This document shows positions 1-6,374 of a stretch of 20,962 nucleotides of DNA, piece by piece. The position numbers and the translations under genes were made by a program. This DNA is from JAYVIQ01 sp043770215 (lineage in GTDB: Bacteria > Bacteroidota > Bacteroidia > Cytophagales > JAAEPT01). The stretch lies in the NCBI GenBank assembly GCA_043770215.1, contig JAYVIQ010000128.1, positions 1 to 20,962 of the forward strand, given 5' to 3'. Positions within the stretch are counted from its first letter, which is position 1, and each line of letters starts with the position of its first letter. The notes beneath the pieces were generated by a model, which saw only the letters and a program-made list of their open reading frames with translations, did not search any database and was not told the DNA's origin.

Positions 1-737
1 GTATAAATGAGGTGTTGATTATAAGTACTCCACATGATTTGCCGTGTTTTGAAAAGTTATTAGGAGATGGATCCAGAATAGGTTGTAAAATAAGTTACAA
101 AGTACAAGAAAACCCTGATGGTCTTGCTCAAGCTTTTGTACTAGGTGAAGCGTTTATTGGTACTGATAAAGTTGCTTTGATTCTTGGAGATAACATTTTT
201 TATGGCGCTGGATTGGGTACATTACTCAAACAAAATAATGATCCAGATGGAGGTGTAATTTATGCTTATCATGTAACAGATCCAGAAAGATATGGTGTTG
301 TAGATTTTGATAAAAATGGAAGTGCCTTATCTATTGAAGAAAAACCAAGTGCACCTAAATCTAATTTTGCCGTTCCGGGGTTATATTTTTATGACAATCA
401 AGTGATAGAAATAGCTAAAGCTGTCAAGAAAAGTGCAAGAGGAGAATATGAAATAACAGATATAAACCAAGAATATTTACGAAGAGGTAAATTAAAAGTT
501 AGCATTTTAAGTAGAGGGACAGCTTGGTTAGATACAGGTACTATAGATTCTCTTTTACAGGCGTCACAATTTGTTCAAGTAATAGAAAAAAGACAAGGGT
601 TTAAAGTAGGGTGTATTGAGGAAATAGCTTACCGCATGAAATTTATAAGCAAAGAGCAACTCAAAGAAATTGCACAGCCATTAGTAAAAAGTGGATATGG
701 TACATATTTACTAGATTTGCTTAAACACAAATTTTAG
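1..737 (+). CDS. rmlA: Glucose-1-phosphate thymidylyltransferase, 5' end outside window
   Basis: RmlA joins dTTP and glucose-1-phosphate to give dTDP-glucose, the first step toward dTDP-L-rhamnose and related sugars for cell-surface polysaccharide, in the cytoplasm. About 244 residues are visible. The frame is open to the left edge (Ile-Asn-Glu before the GTG at 12), so that GTG is not the true start. The family is about 290 residues, so roughly 45 N-terminal residues are missing, including the GGxGTRLxP nucleotide-binding loop. Counting from the GTG codon, visible family motifs are LLGDGS (16-21), the sugar-nucleotide core PDGLAQAF (35-42), LGDNIFYG (58-65) with the metal-binding Asp, EEKP (109-112), GEYEITDIN (144-152) and WLDTGT (171-176). 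The C-terminal helical region is complete and ends in a normal stop. The next gene starts 16 nt downstream, so the two may be co-transcribed. The family assignment is firm; the nucleotide specificity is inferred from close similarity to RmlA. Confidence 0.95.
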   Translation, partial: INEVLIISTPHDLPCFEKLLGDGSRIGCKISYKVQENPDGLAQAFVLGEAFIGTDKVALILGDNIFYGAGLGTLLKQNNDPDGGVIYAYHVTDPERYGVVDFDKNGSALSIEEKPSAPKSNFAVPGLYFYDNQVIEIAKAVKKSARGEYEITDINQEYLRRGKLKVSILSRGTAWLDTGTIDSLLQASQFVQVIEKRQGFKVGCIEEIAYRMKFISKEQLKEIAQPLVKSGYGTYLLDLLKHKF

Positions 738-753
738 AATATATTTACAGAGT

Positions 754-1128
754 TTGAAAAAAGTATGTAAAATATTAGGTTTAGGAATTGCTTTGGTAAT
801 AACATTACAAAGCATACAATTTACTATATCTAGTTTTTTTTATACTAATTTTAACCAGGTTTTGGTAGCTAACTGCTGTAAAAACAAAACTACAGACCCT
901 AGTTGTAAAGCCAAATGTTTTCTTGGAGAAAGCGAGAAGCAGCAAAAGGATACAAATGCATCAACCATTAAAAAAATAGAATGTTTAGTCCACAATTTTG
1001 CTGTTTTAAAGCTTTCAAAAGTTCAAAATACTTTAATTAGTGAAACTAAAAAGACCAATTATAAGTACCAAAATCAGTATCTTTTCTTATTTTTAAAAGA
1101 GAAATTTGATCCTCCTATTAATGGTTAA
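754..1128 (+). CDS. Small membrane-anchored cysteine-rich protein, unknown function
   Basis: This gene encodes a 124-residue protein with a TTG start (Met-Lys-Lys-Val-Cys...); there is no in-frame ATG nearby, and Met-Lys-Lys followed by a hydrophobic stretch at about 7-29 is typical of a signal anchor or signal peptide. After it comes a cysteine cluster, C41-C42 ... C51-x3-C55, in the context NQVLVANCCKNK ... CKAKCFL, and the protein ends in DPPING. From memory, this layout (Asn-rich lead-in, C-x-NK, C-x-[GA]-K-C-[FHY]-L, then a C-terminal Pro-Pro) matches a poorly characterised family of small Bacteroidetes proteins often annotated only as hypothetical. The spaced cysteines suggest metal binding or disulfide formation outside the cytoplasm; this is inference. 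It lies 16 nt after rmlA and upstream of the MbnP/MbnH-like cassette, with one gene between. It is probably a real gene given its start, codon use and motif; the function is unknown. Confidence 0.7.
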   Translation: MKKVCKILGLGIALVITLQSIQFTISSFFYTNFNQVLVANCCKNKTTDPSCKAKCFLGESEKQQKDTNASTIKKIECLVHNFAVLKLSKVQNTLISETKKTNYKYQNQYLFLFLKEKFDPPING

Positions 1129-1165
1129 TTTTTTATTTTAATAGTTTTTACGCTTGTTCTAGACG

Positions 1166-1197
1166 TTGTACACAATATGCAAAAGGATTTTATTTTG
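1166..1197 (+). promoter_or_regulatory. Possible Bacteroidetes-type promoter
   Basis: TTG at 1166-1168 and TATTTTG at 1191-1197, 22 nt apart, resemble the Bacteroidetes -33 (TTTG) and -7 (TAnnTTTG) elements. The -7 element is one T short of consensus and the spacing is slightly long. It would place transcription of the BNR-repeat gene about 135 nt upstream of its start codon, with the inverted repeat at 1237-1258 inside the leader. Confidence 0.28.
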
Positions 1198-1236
1198 CGT
1201 AAAGCACACCCTAGTACATTCTCTAAATTCTTAAAT

Positions 1237-1258
1237 ATTTGGTTAAAATTAACCAAAT
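1237..1258. promoter_or_regulatory. Perfect 10-bp inverted repeat upstream of the BNR-repeat gene
   Basis: The arms ATTTGGTTAA and TTAACCAAAT are perfect complements separated by two A bases. The element sits about 80 bp upstream of the likely start at 1338 in an otherwise gene-free leader. Symmetry of this size with a minimal spacer fits a dimeric regulator's operator better than a stable RNA hairpin. There is no T-tract that would make it a terminator for the preceding gene. The role is inferred from symmetry and position only. Confidence 0.4.
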
Positions 1259-1337
1259 CCAAACATTCAAAAAAAAAATTCTAAACAGCCTCTGATGTAT
1301 TTATAACAATACTTACATGGCTTTAAAATATTACACA

Positions 1338-3464
1338 ATGAAAAAGTATTTATTAGCAGTACTTTCAATAGTATTAGCATTGAGCGTGGCTGACGCACAT
1401 TTTGGTTCTAGAGGACCTTATGGAGGGTCTGTAAGTTGTATGATTTCACATGATTCTACTGTATATGTAGGTACATCTAATGGTGGGGTTTTTGAAAGCA
1501 CAAACGCAAGTTTGGTAGCCTGGAGGGCAAGACCAGTAGGATTGAAGCAAGGTAAAATTACAGCATTGGCACATACAGGCAAGTTCTTGTTTGCAGCTAC
1601 AGCAGATAGTGGTGTTTTTTGTTTTAATGGGTTTGATGCTAAAGACAGGTACTGGACACCAGCAAATAAAGGTATAGTGGGTAAAAAAATTACTTGCATG
1701 ATTGCTTTAGATTCCAACTCTTTGATGGTGGGTACATTTGGCGATGGATTATACCTAAGCAATGATCTAGGAGCAAGCTGGAAATCTGTAAATAACGATG
1801 TACTCCATCATTATGAAATTTTAGGTTTAGTTAAAATAGGAGATAGAATTATTCATACATCATTAGACGGTGGCGTTTGGGCAAGTAAAGATTTAGGGAG
1901 CTCATGGGAGGATTATAATGACGATAATACATACCATATAGACGGGGAATGTATAATTAGTAATGCAAGTAGCGATGGTCAGATTATGGTTTCTAATGCA
2001 AATGGAATATTTACAACCAATACATTAAATGATGTTGAGTTTCCTGAATATACCAATGTACTTAGGGGAGAAGCCATTGGAAAAACAATTTATTCTATTA
2101 GCAATGATGAATCTAATTGGTACTTACTGACAGATAAAGGGATTTTGAGAAGCCCAAAAAACAGTATTTCTTGGACATTTATAAATACAGGTTTGACAAC
2201 AATTGAAACTAAAGCGTTGGTTGCTTTTGGGGATAATTTGGTTTGTGGAACATTAGCAGAAGGTATATTTAAAGCATCAAATACTAGTACCCCTACATGG
2301 TCAAAAATAAATGTTGGTTTCAACAACCTAGAAACATATTCTATGATTGCAAGTGATAATTTGTTGGTAGCAGCCACAAGCCAAGGAGTGTTTGTAAATA
2401 CTGCTGTACTTACTGCCATAGCATACAACAAAAGAAATTTTGGGTTAACAGATAGTTTAAATGTAAATGATTTAGCTTTTGGGGGTACTCGTTTGTTTGC
2501 AGCAACTAAACATCTAGGGGTTTTCCAAAGTGTAGATTCAGCAAAGACTTGGGCTAATGTTTCTTTAGGGTTGTCAAATATGAACATTAAAAAAATATTT
2601 TGCGATGTTAAAAACCAAATGAAATATTGTATTTGTTCTTCAGGAAACATATATAAATCTGGTTTGACGAGTAATGAATGGCAATTATTTACTTCTGGGT
2701 TTATTGGTAAAGCTTCTTCCCTGACATTTCAGGATAAAAATGTGATAGCTACAACACTTACAAACGGTGTGCAAGTTTCTAAAAATGGCGGAGATTGGAT
2801 CATGTCTACTATGGGTTTGACAAACCTAATAACCACATCAATCACAACAAATGGTGCAGATATTTATGTAGGTACTACGGGTTCTGGAGTATTTGTAACA
2901 GATTCTAGTACTATGGTTTGGTCACCAGTTGTTGCCTCGCCAACCAACAAATACACAGGTTTTGTAAACAACGCTTATAATAGTCTAAACATACAAGCTA
3001 TGCATAGCAATGCCGGTTGGGTATTTGCTAGTTACAAAGGTGGTGTATTTGCAACATCAGATAGAGGTGTTACTTGGGTACCTGCTGGAAACCAATTTAA
3101 TTATCCAACTTTTTCTAACGTATTTAAAATAGGTATTGGTACAGATAGAATATTTGTTACTACTGATAATAACTCTTTGTATTCTAATGGGTTGGCAGAG
3201 TTGCCAGCTTTAAATGCAATTGAAGAGAAAAGGACAGTAAATGATGTGTTTTCTGTATATCCTAACCCAAGCAATGGAGCAGTTAGGGTAGATTTTTCTG
3301 AGAAGGGGGTTAGTGAATTATCAGTATACAATGCATTGGGCATAGTGCTTGAAAGTATCAAACCTACCAGTACATCTATTTTGTTGCAACTAGAAAAAGG
3401 AATTTACATTATAAAAGGGGTGACAAATACAACATCGTTTACTGAAAAAATAATTGTAGAGTAA
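1338..3464 (+). CDS. Secreted BNR/Asp-box beta-propeller protein with T9SS type A sorting domain
   Basis: A 708-residue exported protein. An in-frame ATG at 1317 adds seven residues (MALKYYT), but the ATG at 1338 gives a standard signal peptide (MKKYLLAVLSIVLALSVADA), so it is preferred. The body is a string of about 14 units of roughly 45 residues, each with a Gly-[GV]-[VI]-[FYW] strand and often an Asp-box: SNDLGASW (about 141), SKDLGSSW (about 182), SVDSAKTW (about 398) and TSDRGVTW (about 573). Such repeats form beta-propeller blades, as in sortilin, YCF48-like and GH74 proteins; fourteen units would suit two seven-bladed propellers. The last 70 or so residues (from VYPNPSNG, about 638) are a T9SS type A C-terminal domain ending KIIVE, so export across the outer membrane is expected. 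No catalytic site is recognisable. It lies 53 nt before the MbnP-like gene, so it may be co-transcribed with that cassette. Confidence 0.85.
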   Translation: MKKYLLAVLSIVLALSVADAHFGSRGPYGGSVSCMISHDSTVYVGTSNGGVFESTNASLVAWRARPVGLKQGKITALAHTGKFLFAATADSGVFCFNGFDAKDRYWTPANKGIVGKKITCMIALDSNSLMVGTFGDGLYLSNDLGASWKSVNNDVLHHYEILGLVKIGDRIIHTSLDGGVWASKDLGSSWEDYNDDNTYHIDGECIISNASSDGQIMVSNANGIFTTNTLNDVEFPEYTNVLRGEAIGKTIYSISNDESNWYLLTDKGILRSPKNSISWTFINTGLTTIETKALVAFGDNLVCGTLAEGIFKASNTSTPTWSKINVGFNNLETYSMIASDNLLVAATSQGVFVNTAVLTAIAYNKRNFGLTDSLNVNDLAFGGTRLFAATKHLGVFQSVDSAKTWANVSLGLSNMNIKKIFCDVKNQMKYCICSSGNIYKSGLTSNEWQLFTSGFIGKASSLTFQDKNVIATTLTNGVQVSKNGGDWIMSTMGLTNLITTSITTNGADIYVGTTGSGVFVTDSSTMVWSPVVASPTNKYTGFVNNAYNSLNIQAMHSNAGWVFASYKGGVFATSDRGVTWVPAGNQFNYPTFSNVFKIGIGTDRIFVTTDNNSLYSNGLAELPALNAIEEKRTVNDVFSVYPNPSNGAVRVDFSEKGVSELSVYNALGIVLESIKPTSTSILLQLEKGIYIIKGVTNTTSFTEKIIVE

Positions 3465-3488
3465 TTTATACATAAAAATATACAGCAG

Positions 3489-3507
3489 GCAACTAGCTTA
3501 GAGTTGC
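3489..3507 (+). other. Small hairpin between the BNR-repeat and MbnP-like genes
   Basis: GCAACT (3489-3494) and AGTTGC (3502-3507) are perfect complements around a seven-base loop. There is no following T-run, so it does not look like a strong intrinsic terminator. It could be an mRNA processing or stability element between two co-directional genes 53 nt apart, or chance. Confidence 0.25.
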
Positions 3508-3517
3508 ATATATACTT

Positions 3518-4300
3518 ATGAAAAAGCTATTTATAATAATTTTAGGGTTGTCTTTTTTATTTATATCCTGTAAAGATAAAAAAGAACCAGAGCCTTCTAA
3601 AACAGATTCTACGAAAGAACTTTCTAAAATAAATTTAAAATTAGAGCATACCTTTAATGGACAGCCACTTGCTTTAAATACAAAATTTGTTAATGCAAAA
3701 GGAGATACCATCCAAATATCAGAGCTTAAATATTTTCTATCTAACCTAATTTTGAAAAATGCTAGTACTAGTACAGAAGATACTTTTGGCTATCATTTAA
3801 TAGATATTAAAAAAGGGGCTATACAAGAGATTGATCTTAGTGGCTTTATGCCAGGTACTTATGATGCAATAAAGTTGGCAGTAGGTGTAGACAAAGCTAG
3901 AAACTATAGTATTGAAAGTGCCAAAGGAGATCTAGACCCTGCCGGTGCAACAGATGGAATGATTTGGACATGGTCTACAGGGTATAAGTTTCTAAAGTTT
4001 GAAGGGAAATACACATTGCCTACTATACCTCCTGTCAATGGAAATTTTGTTATACAAACTGGTGGAGATTTGGGATACAAAGAATTCTCTTTTGATAGTA
4101 AAGGAACATTAGAAAAAGGTAAAACCACTGAATTGCATTTAATAGTAGATGTTGCAGAACTATTCTATTCTCCTACACTTATAGATATTTCTAAAAAACT
4201 CGGTCACTCAGGTGCTGGTTTAATTATGGACAATATGGCATCTAGTACAGAACAAGGCAAAAAAGGGTGGTTTGAATTACAACATTTTAAGGTGGAATGA
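3518..4300 (+). CDS. MbnP-like lipoprotein, putative periplasmic copper-binding protein
   Basis: A 260-residue lipoprotein: the signal sequence ends in a lipobox (FLFIS-C18), followed by a charged Lys/Glu/Pro linker. The rest matches the MbnP-like family: an N-terminal strand with LEHTFNGQPL, ISELKYFLSNL (67-77), a central Gly-Val-Asp segment, and the signature LDPAGATDGMIWTWSTGYKF (139-158) followed by KFEG. In the methanotroph pair, MbnP has a tryptophan converted to kynurenine by the di-heme enzyme MbnH, which allows copper binding. The signature here holds two tryptophans, W150 and W152, and W251 lies near the C terminus; which one would be modified cannot be told by eye. Histidines 44, 93, 207, 230 and 256 are possible ligands. 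The stop codon overlaps the start of the di-heme peroxidase gene (ATGATGA), so the pair is very likely translationally coupled. The family call is strong; copper binding and kynurenine formation are inferred by homology. Confidence 0.85.
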   Translation: MKKLFIIILGLSFLFISCKDKKEPEPSKTDSTKELSKINLKLEHTFNGQPLALNTKFVNAKGDTIQISELKYFLSNLILKNASTSTEDTFGYHLIDIKKGAIQEIDLSGFMPGTYDAIKLAVGVDKARNYSIESAKGDLDPAGATDGMIWTWSTGYKFLKFEGKYTLPTIPPVNGNFVIQTGGDLGYKEFSFDSKGTLEKGKTTELHLIVDVAELFYSPTLIDISKKLGHSGAGLIMDNMASSTEQGKKGWFELQHFKVE

Positions 4301-5289
4301 TGAATAAACACACAGTAGGTATTGTCACATTCATTTGTTGGTTCATTTCATGTAAACCCATGGAGACTGATCTGGCAGCAAAGTACTTTACGCCTTTGTT
4401 GCCATCTTACATAGAGATTCCAAAAAATTTAAAAGACATACCATTAGAAGGAGTACAGCTTGGAGAAAAATTATTTTTTGATGCAAATTTAAGCAGTAAT
4501 GGACAAGTTTCTTGTGCTACATGCCACCAAAAGTCCTTAGCTTTTGGAGACGGGGAAGCTCTAAGCAACAAAGGTGTAAGTGCACAAGTTTTGCCAAGGC
4601 ATACTCCAGTTTTGTTTAATTTGGCATGGCAAAAAAGCTTTTTTTGGGATGGAGGAGCGCCAGATTTGAGTTCTCAAGCGTTGGCACCACTGTTTTCTGA
4701 ACACGAAATGGATGCTGACCTAAATAACATTATAGCTTACCTTAAATCAAATATAGAATATCAAAAGATGTTTAAAAACAGTTTTAGCTCTGGTAAAATA
4801 AATAGCTTAAATATTTTAAAAGCTTTGAGTTGGTACCAGCTAAGTTTAATTTCTTTTGATACCAAATATGACAGATTTAGATTTAAAAATGACTCTAGTA
4901 TATTGACAAAAAAAGAGTTAAGTGGATTAAAGATTTATGAAAATCAATGCAATTCTTGCCATACATTGCCTATTGCTAGCAGTTATGATTTTGCAAATAA
5001 TGAGCTAGATACTTCTTTTGATTATCCATTTGAAGATGAACGCTTAGGAAGAAACAGAATAACAAATAATGCTGAGGACCTTGGTAAATACAAAATACCC
5101 AGCCTTAGGAATTTAAGTTTTAGTGGGCCGTACATGCATGATGGTAGGTTTAAAAATTTAGATGAAGTATTGATTCACTATCAGAATAAAGCCACTAAAA
5201 ACATAACAACCACATTGAACGGAATAGACAAAGAAAACTTAAAATCATTCTTACTTACATTAAATGGTGCAAAATTCGTTAATAATTAA
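4297..5289 (+). CDS. MbnH/MauG-like di-heme cytochrome c peroxidase-family lipoprotein
   Basis: A 330-residue exported c-type cytochrome. The ATG at 4297 overlaps the MbnP-like stop by 4 nt; a second ATG at 4300 is an equally possible start. A hydrophobic segment ends in WFIS-C19, a probable lipobox. Two heme-attachment motifs are present, CATCH (73-77) and CNSCH (218-222), the di-heme pattern of bacterial cytochrome c peroxidase, MauG and MbnH. Other family landmarks are RHTPVLFNLAW (101-111), FFWDGGAPDLSSQALAP (115-131, where relatives often have WDGR), EHEM (135-138), KIPSLRN (266-272), and PYMHDGRFKNLDEVL (278-292) around the distal side of the second heme. Its placement directly behind the MbnP-like gene argues that it modifies that protein (Trp to kynurenine) rather than simply removing hydrogen peroxide. 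Classical peroxidase activity remains the alternative. The di-heme family is certain; the substrate is inferred from context. Confidence 0.88.
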   Translation: MMNKHTVGIVTFICWFISCKPMETDLAAKYFTPLLPSYIEIPKNLKDIPLEGVQLGEKLFFDANLSSNGQVSCATCHQKSLAFGDGEALSNKGVSAQVLPRHTPVLFNLAWQKSFFWDGGAPDLSSQALAPLFSEHEMDADLNNIIAYLKSNIEYQKMFKNSFSSGKINSLNILKALSWYQLSLISFDTKYDRFRFKNDSSILTKKELSGLKIYENQCNSCHTLPIASSYDFANNELDTSFDYPFEDERLGRNRITNNAEDLGKYKIPSLRNLSFSGPYMHDGRFKNLDEVLIHYQNKATKNITTTLNGIDKENLKSFLLTLNGAKFVNN

Positions 5290-6292
5290 AAAAATAATCT
5301 TCATAAAATTGCTTTTGAGTTACCAACTATTGCTTAGTTGCGATTTTTGTTCATTGCTTGATTATGGTAATTTAAACAATCAAACTTCTTTTAGATTAGA
5401 TTATAAATTCCGTTTGTTTAAAGGCTATAACCAAACTATAAATCCTTATACAGGAAGTAAGATAGTAGCAAGAAATGGAGTATTACATAAAACATTACCA
5501 GGGTCAGAAAAAGCGTATATTAATAGTACTAAAGATTATGAAGCCTACAGATTAGTAAATTTAGGATTTGTATATAATCATAAAAAAAACACCAATTACA
5601 TGATAAATTTACCTTATCTATCAAATACAGATTTCTATGGATATGTTATACCAAGCATAGGTGCGGCAGTATCAGAAAAAAAACAATATACCGGCTTTGG
5701 AGATCTGAATATTGGGATACAAAAAATTGCTAGCAAAGAATATAAGCAATGGAAACATACAATTAAACTTGGCTTTTTGTTGTTTTTGCCTACAGGTAAA
5801 TATAATGAAGAAGAACTTTTTTCAGGAAATATACATATGCTGCCAGGGAGGTCTATTTATGCAACAGAATTAAGCGCAAATTACACATTTGAGAACTCAG
5901 GCAACTGGGGACTTAATTGGGTAAGCAGTTATTATATTCCATTTAAAAAAAATGAAGTTAGAAACAGCAATGATTACCAGTTTGCAAAAAGAATTGGACT
6001 TGACTTTATAGGGTTTAAAATATTTGAAGGGAAATTAAAAAAGATTATTACTTTAGGCGCAAAATACGAATATCAAGACTATGAAAAAATAAACAATTAT
6101 AGAATAGATGATTCTGGGTTTCAAGTAATGTTGGCCAATGTTGGTCTAGCATTTAAATACAAACAGAATTTATGTATGATGTCTTTAGATGTTCCTTTGC
6201 TTCAAAAACTAAACGGATTGCAAGTATATACAAAACAAGCTTACAGTATTAGTCTTATACATTATCTCAAAAAACTAAAAACAGAAAAATAA
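5264..6292 (+). CDS. Outer-membrane beta-barrel-like protein of the MbnP/MbnH-like cassette
   Basis: A 342-residue protein whose ATG lies inside the last codons of the di-heme peroxidase gene (26-nt overlap in a different frame), showing tight coupling. No clear Shine-Dalgarno is visible, and no in-frame upstream ATG was chosen over it. A hydrophobic export segment (about 7-25) ends in LLLS, followed by C26-D-F-C29, so the mature protein probably begins with a Cys-x-x-Cys. The rest alternates polar and aromatic/hydrophobic residues in short strands with many Tyr, Phe, Asn and Gly (for example NYMINLPYLS, GFGDLNIGIQK, GLNWVSSYYIPF), the texture of an outer-membrane barrel related to proteins loosely annotated as 'transporter'. 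From memory, proteins starting CDxC or CGC follow MbnP-like and peroxidase genes in other Bacteroidetes. A role in passing copper or another ligand across the outer membrane is inference; it could also be a periplasmic beta-rich protein. Confidence 0.65.
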   Translation: MVQNSLIIKKIIFIKLLLSYQLLLSCDFCSLLDYGNLNNQTSFRLDYKFRLFKGYNQTINPYTGSKIVARNGVLHKTLPGSEKAYINSTKDYEAYRLVNLGFVYNHKKNTNYMINLPYLSNTDFYGYVIPSIGAAVSEKKQYTGFGDLNIGIQKIASKEYKQWKHTIKLGFLLFLPTGKYNEEELFSGNIHMLPGRSIYATELSANYTFENSGNWGLNWVSSYYIPFKKNEVRNSNDYQFAKRIGLDFIGFKIFEGKLKKIITLGAKYEYQDYEKINNYRIDDSGFQVMLANVGLAFKYKQNLCMMSLDVPLLQKLNGLQVYTKQAYSISLIHYLKKLKTEK

Positions 6293-6374
6293 ACCCAACT
6301 TAGTACTCCATTACTGCGTAAAAAACATAAGTAGATAATAATTTAACAATCACTGTGTTTAAACATAAAATAAA

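Noticed and set aside
1317..1337. ATG at 1317 as the start of the BNR-repeat protein
   Set aside because: The ATG at 1338 opens a standard Lys-Lys signal peptide; the seven extra residues are not typical.
2090..2650. 186-residue open frame on the - strand inside the BNR-repeat gene
   Set aside because: It is the shadow of a strongly supported + strand gene. It has no signal, motif or upstream promoter, and its composition reflects the reverse complement of the repeats.
1338..3464. Calling the BNR-repeat protein a sialidase or xyloglucanase
   Set aside because: Asp-box and BNR repeats are structural and shared by many non-enzymes; no catalytic signature was found.
4297..6292. Reading the locus as a methanobactin biosynthesis operon
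   Set aside because: No precursor peptide or MbnB/MbnC-like gene is visible in the flanks. Only the MbnP/MbnH-type pair is supported.
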